A stretch of 64,000 bases of DNA from a gamma proteobacterium HTCC2207. GTDB lineage: Bacteria; Pseudomonadota; Gammaproteobacteria; Pseudomonadales; Porticoccaceae. This document shows, piece after piece, positions 43,606 through 52,187 of this stretch. The notes under the pieces were generated by a model that saw only the letters and a list, made by a program, of their open reading frames with translations, did no database searches and was not told the origin of the DNA. Numbering within the stretch: position 1 is the first letter of the stretch; each line of letters starts with the position of its first letter. The position numbers and the translations under genes are program-made. The stretch is from NCBI GenBank assembly GCA_000153445.1, contig CH672396.1, positions 529,668-593,667 of the forward strand, written 5' to 3'.

Positions 43606-44949
43606 CTAGATTGGCCAGTCTGCAGCATCCACTGAATCTAAAGGTTGCAGCGTTTGCTTTCCCGCCCAGCGCTGCACAAATTGGTTTTTTGGATCATAGA
43701 TCTGCGCCTGTTTTTTCAAATCAAAACGGCGGTGACCGCGGGGGTCGGCTCCCACTCCCGCCAGATACTGCCAGTTACCCCAGTTGGACGCGACATCGTA
43801 GTCGACCAATTGCTGTTCCATATAGGCAGCGCCGTGACGCCAGTCCAAGCCCAACTCATGGACAAAACAGCTGGCCACCAACTGGCGACCGCGGTTGGAT
43901 AGATAACCGGTGGTATTCAACTGTTTCATGCAGGCATTAATAATGGCGTAGGGAGTGTTGCCGGCGCACCATTTTTTAAAGCGCTCGGGATAAAAGCTGG
44001 TAGTGGGTGCTGATTGAGCAATGCCAGTAAAGGCGTATAACTGTTGCTGATGCCGATGTCCGTACCACTGGAAATACTCACGCCAGAGAAGTTCAAAAAA
44101 GATCCAGTAGGTTGAATCATTGGCCCCTGCACGGGCTTCGTATTCCTGTAATTGCTGGACAATCCGCCTTGGTGAGAGCGTGCCATTGGCCAGCCAAGGT
44201 GAAAACTTAGTGGAGTAATCCATGCCGTCGAGACCATTTCGGGTCTGCTTATAACTGCTGGCGAGATCTTTGGCGAAGTAGCCTTTGAGGTGTTCCTCGC
44301 CGGCACTAGCACCGCCCTTAAACAATGCTGGTGAGTCGTCGCCATCTAGGTTCGAGGAATAGTGGTCGCGCCACAATGGTTGCCACGCGATATCTGCCAC
44401 TGAGGCCGGCGGAGGCAATTTCTCTGGTGCATCCAGAGGCGCGCTAATAACGCTGTCCAGATCCATCTTTTCTATCAGGCGACGAAATTTAGAAAAGCTT
44501 GCGGGCAGCTTATCTATCGTGAAGGGCAGCTGTGAGGGGGCAAATAATGTGTGGGTATGACTCTGGTTAAACTCAAGCATGGGATAACGTTTGCGCAGCG
44601 TATTCCAGATACGGTTCTCATAGCTGCCGACATGGTTTGCACTATAGAGGTGCGAAACATTGTGCACCGTAATTAGCTGGGCAATGGCTTCTAGAGGGGG
44701 CTGTATGCGCACCACCAGCTTCTGCCCATATTGGCTGAGCTGAGTCTCCAGATCCTGCAGCGATTCAAATAAGAACTCTCGCCGCCGGGGCGACAGTTTA
44801 GCGGGCTGCTGCCATCCTGGCCCAGTATTAGTGGTATCGGCACAGTAGAGGCAAATAAGTTTGTCCACCTCAGCGGCGGCAAGCACTAGAGCCGCATTAT
44901 CGTCCATGCGTAGATCATGATTGAACCAAAAAAGACCAACTTTCTGCAT
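43606..44949 (-). CDS. Cryptochrome, DASH type
   Basis: A 447-residue FAD/folate blue-light flavoprotein. WFNHDLRMDDNAAL opens the antenna domain; the DASH markers SYKQTRNGLDGMDYSTKFSPWLANGTLSPR and NTTGYLSNRGRQLVASCFVHELGLDWRHGAAYME, then SNWGNWQYLAGVGADPRG, line the FAD pocket. CRY-DASH proteins repair CPDs in single-stranded DNA or loops, and some sense light. Lies 70 bases upstream of the FeS photolyase on the same strand, a paired light-repair unit. Confidence 0.93.
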   Translation of the reverse strand: MQKVGLFWFNHDLRMDDNAALVLAAAEVDKLICLYCADTTNTGPGWQQPAKLSPRRREFLFESLQDLETQLSQYGQKLVVRIQPPLEAIAQLITVHNVSHLYSANHVGSYENRIWNTLRKRYPMLEFNQSHTHTLFAPSQLPFTIDKLPASFSKFRRLIEKMDLDSVISAPLDAPEKLPPPASVADIAWQPLWRDHYSSNLDGDDSPALFKGGASAGEEHLKGYFAKDLASSYKQTRNGLDGMDYSTKFSPWLANGTLSPRRIVQQLQEYEARAGANDSTYWIFFELLWREYFQWYGHRHQQQLYAFTGIAQSAPTTSFYPERFKKWCAGNTPYAIINACMKQLNTTGYLSNRGRQLVASCFVHELGLDWRHGAAYMEQQLVDYDVASNWGNWQYLAGVGADPRGHRRFDLKKQAQIYDPKNQFVQRWAGKQTLQPLDSVDAADWPI

Positions 44950-44950
44950 A

Positions 44951-45115
44951 CTAAACTGTCTCGACGCCAGGGGCGCTAAAGTGAGTGAGGTGGGCTTCTA
45001 AGTACGCTGAGAGGGGATATTTAGACTTATACAACCAATTATCAGGATCATCTGAAACACCTGGCCGCGCGTACCAATGCAGGTACCCAAACGAAGAACC
45101 AAAACTAACTCTCAC
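44951..45115 (-). CDS. Possible 54-residue Trp/Tyr-rich ORF before CRY-DASH
   Basis: An open frame from GTG 45115 to TAG 44951, directly before the CRY-DASH ATG. Composition FGYLHWYARPG..DNWLYKSKYPLSAYLEAH looks protein-like rather than random, but there is no clear ribosome site and I recognise no family. Upstream extension would overlap the DUF3429 gene on the other strand. It may be chance. Confidence 0.22.
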   Translation of the reverse strand: MRVSFGSSFGYLHWYARPGVSDDPDNWLYKSKYPLSAYLEAHLTHFSAPGVETV

Positions 45116-45135
45116 AATTGTAAAAGCGACCTTTA

Positions 45136-45675
45136 ATGTCTGATCAGCCATCAAATGCCGAAGCGCCCTCAAGCGTAAAAGCCGCGTCAAAATACAACCT
45201 TAGTTCACTGCTAGGTGATCTTGGCTCACTACCCTTTTTACTACTTACTGGGCTTATGGCCCATGCCCATTTTAATGGGCCGGGGTTGCAGAGTGCGTCG
45301 GTCTTGGGACTCTATGCACCCTATGTCTTTATCGCCTACAGTGCGGTGATTCTGAGTTTTTTAAGCGGAGCGCTCTGGGAACGAAGCCGCCTTGAAGAGG
45401 CAAATAGACTGGCGACAACAGCGATTCTGTTTAGCAATCTAATTGCCCTCTGTGCCTGGGCCTGTTTGTTGTTAATCTATGTTGCGCCAATTATGACCGT
45501 CTTTGCGGTCTGCTTGCTGATGGCAGGTTTTCTGAGTTTGCTCTGGGTCGAGCGGTTGACCGCCGCCGATATTATTGGCACTAGCTACTGGTCAATGCGC
45601 TTACGAATTACACTTACAGTGGTATTTTTGCACGGGCTGGTTGCCGCGCTGATGCTCGCGGAGTTCACAATATGA
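45136..45675 (+). CDS. DUF3429 domain membrane protein
   Basis: A 179-residue inner-membrane protein with five hydrophobic helices: LLGDLGSLPFLLL, YAPYVFIAYSAVILSFLSGALWE (the DUF3429 signature), LFSNLIALCAWACLLLIY, FAVCLLMAGFLSLLW and VVFLHGLVAALML. The function is unknown; the family often sits beside photolyase genes. Divergent from CRY-DASH and overlaps the DUF393 gene by four bases. Confidence 0.8.
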   Translation: MSDQPSNAEAPSSVKAASKYNLSSLLGDLGSLPFLLLTGLMAHAHFNGPGLQSASVLGLYAPYVFIAYSAVILSFLSGALWERSRLEEANRLATTAILFSNLIALCAWACLLLIYVAPIMTVFAVCLLMAGFLSLLWVERLTAADIIGTSYWSMRLRITLTVVFLHGLVAALMLAEFTI

Positions 45676-46085
45676 CTGAATCATCTACTACAGAACTGAC
45701 TATCTTTTATGACGGCGGCTGCCCCCTGTGCGTCTCTGAGATGCGCCACCTGAGTCGTCGAGATGTAGGCCAGAAGATTGCCCTACAGGATATTCATGCG
45801 CAGGGTTTTGCTGAGAGGTTCCCTTATATTGATCCGGTGCGTGCGGATCAGATTCTCCATGGTCAGCTAGCCAGTGGTGAAATAATTTACGCGTTGGATG
45901 TGACCTATGAAGCCTGGGCTCTGGTGGGTAAGCGTCATTGGGTTGCCATATTACGCTGGCCTGTGGTCAAGCAGGTGTCGCATCAGGTCTATCTATTTTT
46001 TGCCAAGCATCGCTCGCGGATTTCGAAATTATTAACCGGCAGCGAACGCTGCGAGGTCTGTGAGATCAAGCGAGGTGAGGTGTGA
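45672..46085 (+). CDS. DUF393 (DCC family) thiol-disulphide oxidoreductase-like protein
   Basis: A 137-residue thioredoxin-fold protein with the DCC signature FYDGGCPLCVSEM at about 10-22, the CxxC being the putative redox site. The second half has ALVGKRHWVAILRWP. A C-terminal SERCEVCEIKRGEV adds two more cysteines. The ATGA overlaps on both sides (DUF3429 and SDR genes) show one transcription unit. Role unknown. Confidence 0.85.
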   Translation: MTESSTTELTIFYDGGCPLCVSEMRHLSRRDVGQKIALQDIHAQGFAERFPYIDPVRADQILHGQLASGEIIYALDVTYEAWALVGKRHWVAILRWPVVKQVSHQVYLFFAKHRSRISKLLTGSERCEVCEIKRGEV

Positions 46086-46819
46086 GCGAAGATACTGCAG
46101 CATTGGTGCTGGGTGCCAGTGGCGGACTTGCCCAGGCGATTATTGGTGAGTTAATGGCGGACCCAGAGATTGGTACGGTGATTGCGATAAGTCGAAGCGC
46201 TGCACCCGAGAATGTCTCTGCTGGCACAGTTAAACCAATCTGGATTGAAACTGAGTACACTGAGCCAGCCATGGCTGCTGTCGTAGAGCAGTTGCAATCT
46301 TTTGCTGGACGCATCACTCGAGTGGTTATCTGTCATGGCATTTTGCACAGCGAAACATTGTGGCCAGAGAAACGCCTCGAAGATATTTCCGCTGAGGCAC
46401 TGCAAAGCGTGTTTCAAGCCAACACCGTGGTGCCCGTGCTCTGGTTAAAATTATTGCATCGCCTGCTAAAAAGTAAGCAGCGCTGTGTTGTGGCGGCGTT
46501 GAGCGCCAGAGTGGGCAGTATTGGTGACAACCATCTTGGCGGTTGGTATGCCTACCGCAGCTCCAAGGCGGCACTCAATATGATGTTGCGCACCCTGTCT
46601 ATCGAATATGGCCGGCGGGTAAAAAACGTTAAGATCATTTCCTTCCACCCAGGGACTACCGACACGGCGTTGTCGAAACCCTTCCAGGCCTCAGTGCCAT
46701 CGGATAAGTTATTTACGCCAGAGTTTGTCGCCGAGCGACTCTGTGGAATTATGAATGAGGCCGAGATTGATGGGCAGCTCTCCTATTTGGATTGGGATAA
46801 TAAATCGATCCCTTGGTAG
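46082..46819 (+). CDS. Short-chain dehydrogenase/reductase (C-factor-like)
   Basis: A 245-residue SDR. Nucleotide-binding VLGASGGLAQAI, catalytic Ser in ALSARVGSI and Y-R-S-S-K in WYAYRSSKAALNMML. The C-terminal GTTDTALSKPF follows. The GTG start overlaps the DUF393 stop. Substrate unknown; often found in the same neighbourhood as photolyase and DUF3429. Confidence 0.88.
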   Translation: MSEDTAALVLGASGGLAQAIIGELMADPEIGTVIAISRSAAPENVSAGTVKPIWIETEYTEPAMAAVVEQLQSFAGRITRVVICHGILHSETLWPEKRLEDISAEALQSVFQANTVVPVLWLKLLHRLLKSKQRCVVAALSARVGSIGDNHLGGWYAYRSSKAALNMMLRTLSIEYGRRVKNVKIISFHPGTTDTALSKPFQASVPSDKLFTPEFVAERLCGIMNEAEIDGQLSYLDWDNKSIPW

Positions 46820-46886
46820 GCCGGTGCTTGGGAATTGATACACTGCTTCTCCGTTGTCGATTTGATTTCAGCTAATAGGTGAAGCG

Positions 46887-47441
46887 ATGCACGTTCAGGT
46901 TAAACCCCTCAATCAATACCCTTGGTATATTCGCCCATTTTTTTGGAATCAAAAGCGCAAATATGGCGCCGTGCTCGACCCCGGTCGGCTCTGGGGTCGG
47001 TCGCCAAAACTGTTCGCCAGTGTGGCGATTATGTACGGCGTGCTGGATCGAAAGCACTCACCCTTGAGCCCGGTGCTGCGCTCATTGGTGACGGTGCGGG
47101 TATCTCAGGTTAATGACTGCCACTTCTGTGTTGATATCAATTCAGCCACTCTGGCCCAGCGCACTGGTTCTATGGACAAAATGCTCGCTCTCAGTGATTG
47201 GCGCAATCAGGATCTGTTCAGTGAGGAGGAACAGGTGGTTCTTGAATATACAGAGGCTGTGACCTACACCCATGGGGTTGTTAGTGCTGAGCTAATGACC
47301 AGATTGCGTGGATTTTACGATGATGAGGGGATTGTCGAGCTGACTGGATTGATTGCTTTTCAGAATCTCTCGAGTAAATTCAATAATGCACTGGATGTGC
47401 CTGCTCAGGGTTTTTGCCCTGTGTCGGATTCGCCGGATTGA
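46887..47441 (+). CDS. Carboxymuconolactone decarboxylase family protein
   Basis: A 184-residue AhpD-like helical protein. The redox pair C-H-F-C in RVSQVNDCHFCVDINSATLAQ is the alkylhydroperoxidase D motif. The N-terminal 60 residues include a basic FWNQKRKYGAVLDPGRLWGRS segment. Likely a peroxidase or thiol oxidoreductase. Not overlapping the SDR gene (67 bases apart) but same strand. Confidence 0.85.
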   Translation: MHVQVKPLNQYPWYIRPFFWNQKRKYGAVLDPGRLWGRSPKLFASVAIMYGVLDRKHSPLSPVLRSLVTVRVSQVNDCHFCVDINSATLAQRTGSMDKMLALSDWRNQDLFSEEEQVVLEYTEAVTYTHGVVSAELMTRLRGFYDDEGIVELTGLIAFQNLSSKFNNALDVPAQGFCPVSDSPD

Positions 47442-47442
47442 G

Positions 47443-48141
47443 TTACTGTCTGCGGGCGACCAGTTGATAGCTAATTTCCAGCCTGTCTTTTACCCTAAGT
47501 AAACCATTAAACACCGAGAACGGTTCTATGCCGAAGTCGGTCTGCAAAATCGCGAAGCTGCCGCTAATTACAACGCTATTGGTGTTGGGTCGAGCCACTG
47601 TCATCGTTAACTGCTGCTCTTGAATAACCCCATGCAGGCTAATACTAGTCGTAACTGGCTGTCCGTCCAGCGCCCCAGAACAATCTAGACTCTGCAGTTG
47701 TACAAAAGGAAATTTCTCGGCTTGCAGGCTAATCAGCATGTTGGTTTTTGTGCCGGCGATATCTTTTTCTGAGGGGGTGGTGAGCAGGTTCGCTCTGTCG
47801 CGCAAAACTGGATCGTCAACAATCAGATTATTTATATCTGCATAGAAATCTGCTCGGCAAGCGTTGTTATCGCCGAGTAGCAGGTAGCCCTGAATATCCC
47901 GGCTGGCCACTATATGGTCGTGACCAAATTTGGCCATGGCACCGCCGCGCAGGACTTTGATCTGGACCATAGAGCTGGCGCTATCCAGTTGGTAGAGGCT
48001 GCGCTGTAAATTGGGCTTGGCATAGATGGCGGCTGGAAAGTTGGCCGGTCGCTGTTGTGCGGTGCTGGACTCTTCCCTGGGTGCGGAACAGCCGGCCAAT
48101 AAAGCCATAGTCAAAAGTGCTGTGAAAATAGGCGTATTAAT
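47443..48141 (-). CDS. YceI-like lipocalin-fold lipoprotein with apparent ATT start
   Basis: The frame gives a YceI-type protein (AMAKFGHDHIVASRDIQGYL..SISLHGVIQEQQLTMTVARP..ILQTDFGIEPFSVFNGLLRVKDRLEI). It starts with NTPIFTALLTMALLAGC, a good lipoprotein signal, but only if translation begins at ATT 48141, overlapping the previous stop (ATTAA). The first standard start, TTG 48114, leaves eight residues before the lipid Cys, too few. YceI proteins bind isoprenoid quinones or lipids in the periplasm. Last gene of the b561-YceI-YceI operon. Confidence 0.75.
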   Translation of the reverse strand: MNTPIFTALLTMALLAGCSAPREESSTAQQRPANFPAAIYAKPNLQRSLYQLDSASSMVQIKVLRGGAMAKFGHDHIVASRDIQGYLLLGDNNACRADFYADINNLIVDDPVLRDRANLLTTPSEKDIAGTKTNMLISLQAEKFPFVQLQSLDCSGALDGQPVTTSISLHGVIQEQQLTMTVARPNTNSVVISGSFAILQTDFGIEPFSVFNGLLRVKDRLEISYQLVARRQ

Positions 48142-48709
48142 GGGTTAGCTCATCAGTCTGTCGCTGCATATGAACAATAAAGCTAACACTGACATCGATG
48201 CCAATCTGCTCGCCGCTGGACCAGTCGCCAATACCGATAGAAAAGTCGCTGCGTTGAAGGGTTAACTGGCCGCTCATAATAGCCCTACCTGGATTTTCAG
48301 CATCTTGTCGCCAGAGAAATGGCACATCTACTGGCTCGGAAACACCTTTCAAATTTAAGTTGCCTGCGGCGATAAAGTCTTGGCTCGCGTTGCTCTGTGC
48401 ATTCAGGCTTTCACTGCTAAAAGTGGCTTCGCTAAAACGGCCAGTATCAAACCAGTCGGCGTTGGCAATTTCACTGTTGAGTTCATCGTCGCTCATATCG
48501 GCGCTGCCGACATCCACTTTAACCAGAAGCTTTGCCGCTGGACTGTAGATCACGGAGAAGCGTTTAAATTGGCCTGCAATCGGCAGCCCTTGAAAAGTGA
48601 CTTCATAGTTGAGTTGGCTGTCCGTTGTCACAGACCGCCACTGTTCGGCGGTGCTGGGCAGGCAAAGTAGTGGGAGAGTTAGCAGTATGGATTTAAGGAA
48701 AATTTTCAT
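48137..48709 (-). CDS. YceI family periplasmic protein
   Basis: A 190-residue exported lipocalin-like protein: signal peptide about 1-21 (STAEQW junction). The body has SQLNYEVTFQGLPIAGQFKRF, WFDTGRFSEATFSSES, AAGNLNLKGVSEPVDVPFLW and LQRSDFSIGIGDWSS, the four conserved YceI blocks. Binds polyisoprenoids such as ubiquinone. It starts four bases after the cytochrome b561 stop, as in the yceJ-yceI pair of E. coli. Confidence 0.9.
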   Translation of the reverse strand: MKIFLKSILLTLPLLCLPSTAEQWRSVTTDSQLNYEVTFQGLPIAGQFKRFSVIYSPAAKLLVKVDVGSADMSDDELNSEIANADWFDTGRFSEATFSSESLNAQSNASQDFIAAGNLNLKGVSEPVDVPFLWRQDAENPGRAIMSGQLTLQRSDFSIGIGDWSSGEQIGIDVSVSFIVHMQRQTDELTH

Positions 48710-48713
48710 TAGC

Positions 48714-49250
48714 TTAAAACCACATGCGTCTTAGAATGCTATCGCGGCGTTTGAATTGATGCCATAAGGCTGCACCTATATGCACGGCCAGCACGACAAG
48801 CAAAAGTATCACTGAGATCTCATGTACTTCTTCGGCAATTTCTTTTAGCGCCTTATTCGGGCCTGTCAGAGCCGGTAGTTCCATAATCCAAAACCAATTG
48901 ATTGGTCGGTTGGCTGCTGACGACATCAGCCAGCCGCTGAGGGGCAGCACCAGCATAAGCCCATAGAGCAAACTGTGACCTAGATTGGCCAGCCGTCGCT
49001 GGATAAAACTGGCATCCGGCAGGGTGGGAATAGAGCCTGCCATGCGCCATAGCAATCGCATAATCGCCAGCATCAAAACTAAAATACCAAGGGACTTATG
49101 CCAGCCAAATAGCTCAAGCTTAAGTGGCGAGTTAGCTAAGTCATCGGCATAAAAACCGAGAGGTATTTGAACCAAGATCAACGCAGCTGTCAGCCAGTGC
49201 AAAAACTTGCTGGGCCAGCCCCATTGTTGCTCTGTATTACGCATATTCAT
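48714..49250 (-). CDS. Cytochrome b561
   Basis: A 178-residue four-helix membrane cytochrome of the prokaryotic b561/YceJ family. Haem His are in KFLHWLTAAL, GWHKSLGILVL, GHSLLYGLML and VHIGAALWHQ. Start ATG 49250 has GGGAGA six bases upstream; an upstream TTG is unlikely. It likely transfers electrons from quinol to the periplasm or superoxide to quinone, with the YceI proteins as lipid/quinone partners. Confidence 0.9.
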   Translation of the reverse strand: MNMRNTEQQWGWPSKFLHWLTAALILVQIPLGFYADDLANSPLKLELFGWHKSLGILVLMLAIMRLLWRMAGSIPTLPDASFIQRRLANLGHSLLYGLMLVLPLSGWLMSSAANRPINWFWIMELPALTGPNKALKEIAEEVHEISVILLLVVLAVHIGAALWHQFKRRDSILRRMWF

Positions 49251-49384
49251 CAGAATCTCCCTTTGATTATCTGTCCTGTCCAAACGGATTATCAGCTCAA
49301 TTCCGACCTATGTAAAACAATCAAAAGCGATTACCTCAATCTGCTACTATAGCGCCCTTAAATTTGACCACACAAGATGCCGCT

Positions 49385-50683
49385 ATGGCCAACGAAGCTC
49401 CTTTGATTTGCGAAATTGTTGATTTGATTCATGACGGCCGCGGTGTCGGTCGCCCCGATGGTAAGGCGTGCTTTATCGATGGTGCACTGCCCGGTGAAAC
49501 CGTTGAATTTCGTCGTCATAATCAAAAGCGCAATTACGACGAAGCTCATGTGATCAATATTGTCGCCGCTTCGCCAAGTCGCGTTGAGCCCCTGTGCAAA
49601 CATTTTCCGCGCTGTGGTGGCTGCACTCTGCAGCATCTCGATCACGGTGCCCAGATCGCCTTTAAACAGCAGCAGCTGTTAGACAGTTTGCAGCGCGTTG
49701 ATCTGTCGCCAGAAATCATACTGCCAGCACTCAGTGCGCCCCAATGGGGCTATCGTCGCCGTGCGCGACTCGCCGTGCAGCGGGCCAAAGATGGCCAGAT
49801 TATCGTTGGCTTTCGCAATGCCGGTAGTCGCCGTATTGAGCCGATTACTGAATGCCATGTATTGGCGGAGCCTCTGCCGGAGATCGTTGCGGCGCTGCCC
49901 GGCTGGATGGTTAATTTTCCTTCCGGCATTCGTCTATCTGAGATTGAGTTGCTGAGTGCCGACAATGCCGTGGCTATCGCCATCGAGGCCAGTCGTGTGC
50001 CATCCGCCAGCGAACGTGAAGCCATGCTTGCTGAGCTCACCTTTACTGATGCCCAGCTCTGGTGGAAGACCGAAAAGCAGACGGCTTTTAAGCGCATTGA
50101 TGGCGGTGATCAAGCGTTACATGTTGTATTAAATGACCGCATTGAGCTGCAGGTAGAGCCAGGTCAATTTGTTCAGGTCAATAGCGAGATTAATCGTCAG
50201 ATGATTGATCAGGTATTAGACCTAGTGCGTACACCTAATTCTGAGCGGGCGTCAGTTGCGGTTGATCTGTTCTGCGGTTCAGGGAATTTTTCACTGCCTC
50301 TGGCGGCCCAGTTTGACCGCGTAATCGGTATCGAGGGGCTCTCCGAGTTAGTGGGAAAAGCTCAAGAGAACGCCCAGCGCAACAATGTTAGCAATGCTGA
50401 ATTTGTGGTTTCTGATCTGAGTAACTGGACCGGCATGCGCAAAATTAAAGGCAAAGTTGATCTGGTGCTGCTAGACCCGCCACGAAGCGGCGCTGCCGGA
50501 GTCATGCCTTGGGTTGTAAAAACCAAGGCGAAGCAGGTTGTGTATATTTCATGCCACCCTTCGACCATGGTTCGCGACTTAAAAGTGCTAGTCGAGGCCG
50601 GCTATAAAATGATCGCGGCTGGCGTAATGGATATGTTCCCGCACACTGCCCACGTCGAGGCGATTGCACTGCTCGAAAAATAG
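49385..50683 (+). CDS. rlmD: 23S rRNA (uracil-1939-C5)-methyltransferase RlmD
   Basis: A 432-residue TRAM/FeS methyltransferase. The 4Fe-4S cysteines are C-x5-C-x2-C in CKHFPRCGGC and a later Cys. TRAM part GRGVGRPDGKACFIDGALPGE; SAM motif VDLFCGSGNFSLPLA; catalytic and base segments LLDPPRSGA and YISCHPSTMVRDLK. Methylates U1939 of 23S rRNA. ATG at 49385 is preferred to a TTG 21 bases before. Confidence 0.92.
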   Translation: MANEAPLICEIVDLIHDGRGVGRPDGKACFIDGALPGETVEFRRHNQKRNYDEAHVINIVAASPSRVEPLCKHFPRCGGCTLQHLDHGAQIAFKQQQLLDSLQRVDLSPEIILPALSAPQWGYRRRARLAVQRAKDGQIIVGFRNAGSRRIEPITECHVLAEPLPEIVAALPGWMVNFPSGIRLSEIELLSADNAVAIAIEASRVPSASEREAMLAELTFTDAQLWWKTEKQTAFKRIDGGDQALHVVLNDRIELQVEPGQFVQVNSEINRQMIDQVLDLVRTPNSERASVAVDLFCGSGNFSLPLAAQFDRVIGIEGLSELVGKAQENAQRNNVSNAEFVVSDLSNWTGMRKIKGKVDLVLLDPPRSGAAGVMPWVVKTKAKQVVYISCHPSTMVRDLKVLVEAGYKMIAAGVMDMFPHTAHVEAIALLEK

Positions 50684-50806
50684 ATTTCAGGGAAACTTTT
50701 GACTGTTAGCCGCATCGGCTTTCAGTTAAACTTCCCCCCCTTTTTAACCTTGCTACATTTAGATCTTCTACATGTAACTGCCACTAGCTATGGGAATGTC
50801 CTAACC

Positions 50807-52066
50807 ATGTTCGATAAAAACCAGACTATTGAGAATTTTGATGCCGAGGTATGGCATGCCATGCAGCAGGAAGATCAGCGTCAAGAGCAGCATATTGAGT
50901 TGATTGCCTCGGAGAATTACACCAGCCCAGCGGTTATGGCAGCTCAGGGTGGTCAGATGACCAATAAATATGCAGAAGGTTATCCTGGTAAGCGTTACTA
51001 CGGTGGTTGCGAGTATGTCGATATCACTGAACAGTTGGCGATTGATCGCCTGAAAAGCCTCTACGGCGCAAAGTTTGCCAATGTGCAGCCCCATTCGGGT
51101 TCTCAGGCTAACAGCGCAGTATTTTTGGCGCTGATCAAAGGCGGCGATACTATTTTGGGTATGAGCCTGGCCGACGGTGGTCACCTTACTCACGGCGCCA
51201 AGCCAAACTTTTCTGGCAAGCTTTACAACCCCATTCAATATGGCCTCAACGCCGAGACTGGTCTGATCGATTACGATCAGGTTGAAGCGCTGGCGATCGA
51301 GCACAAACCGGCAATGATTATCGCTGGTTTCTCTGCCTACTCTGGCATCATGGACTGGGCGCGTTTCCGTGAAATCGCCGACAAGGTCGGTGCCTATCTG
51401 ATGGTTGATATGGCTCACGTCTCCGGTTTGATTGCTGCGGGTGTTTATCCTAACCCAGTGCCACACGCTCACGTTGTGACCTCAACTACGCACAAAACAC
51501 TGCGTGGTCCCCGCGGCGGAATCATTATTACTAATGATGAAGACGTGGCTAAAAAATGTAACTCTGCGGTTTTCCCTGGCGGACAGGGTGGCCCTCTGTG
51601 TCACGTGATTGCGGCCAAGGCGATTGCCTTTAAAGAAGCAGCCAGCCAAGAATTTGTCGATTATCAAAAGCAGGTTGTGGCTAACGCCAAAGCTATGGCG
51701 GCGAGCTTTATCAAGCGTGGATTCAATATTGTTTCCAACGGCACTGAAAACCACCTGATGCTGGTTAGCCTGATCGGCAAAGAGTACACAGGTACAGACG
51801 CTGACCGCGCTATGGGCGAAGCCTTTATTACGGTCAACAAAAATGCGGTACCCAATGACCCCCGTTCACCGTTTGTGACCTCTGGCTTACGCGTGGGTAC
51901 ACCGGCTATTACGACTCGCGGTTTTGGTATCGAAGAGACTGTGCAGTTGACTGAGTGGATGTGCGATATTCTCGATAGCCTTGAGAACGGTACTTCTGAG
52001 CAGGTGATTGCTGATGTTAAAGCCAAGGTCCTGGAAATCTGTGCCCGATTCCCTGTCTATGGTTAG
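50807..52066 (+). CDS. glyA: Serine hydroxymethyltransferase
   Basis: A 419-residue PLP enzyme converting serine and tetrahydrofolate to glycine and methylene-THF. Recognised from [68 protein letters not shown], with the PLP Lys in STTHKTLRG, and [22 protein letters not shown]. The ATG at 50807 begins the conserved protein; the frame upstream to TTG 50699 is non-coding in look. Single gene with its own terminator. Confidence 0.96.
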   Translation: MFDKNQTIENFDAEVWHAMQQEDQRQEQHIELIASENYTSPAVMAAQGGQMTNKYAEGYPGKRYYGGCEYVDITEQLAIDRLKSLYGAKFANVQPHSGSQANSAVFLALIKGGDTILGMSLADGGHLTHGAKPNFSGKLYNPIQYGLNAETGLIDYDQVEALAIEHKPAMIIAGFSAYSGIMDWARFREIADKVGAYLMVDMAHVSGLIAAGVYPNPVPHAHVVTSTTHKTLRGPRGGIIITNDEDVAKKCNSAVFPGGQGGPLCHVIAAKAIAFKEAASQEFVDYQKQVVANAKAMAASFIKRGFNIVSNGTENHLMLVSLIGKEYTGTDADRAMGEAFITVNKNAVPNDPRSPFVTSGLRVGTPAITTRGFGIEETVQLTEWMCDILDSLENGTSEQVIADVKAKVLEICARFPVYG

Positions 52067-52113
52067 TCGTTTTACACGTAGTCTCAGTGAGGCAACTTGT
52101 GCAAGCAAATCGA

Positions 52114-52148
52114 AAAAGCCCTGTTTACTACAGGGCTTTTTTGTTTTT
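52114..52148 (+). terminator. Rho-independent terminator after glyA
   Basis: AAAAGCCCTG pairs with CAGGGCTTTT around TTTACTA, followed by TTGTTTTT. A textbook terminator 48 bases after the glyA stop. Confidence 0.92.
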
Positions 52149-52187
52149 AACTGTAGCCACTAATAATAAAAAAATAGAGACATCATC

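Noticed and set aside
50699-50806. glyA N-terminal extension from TTG 50699
   Set aside because: SHMT proteins begin near the ATG at 50807; the upstream part is T- and C-rich leader DNA.
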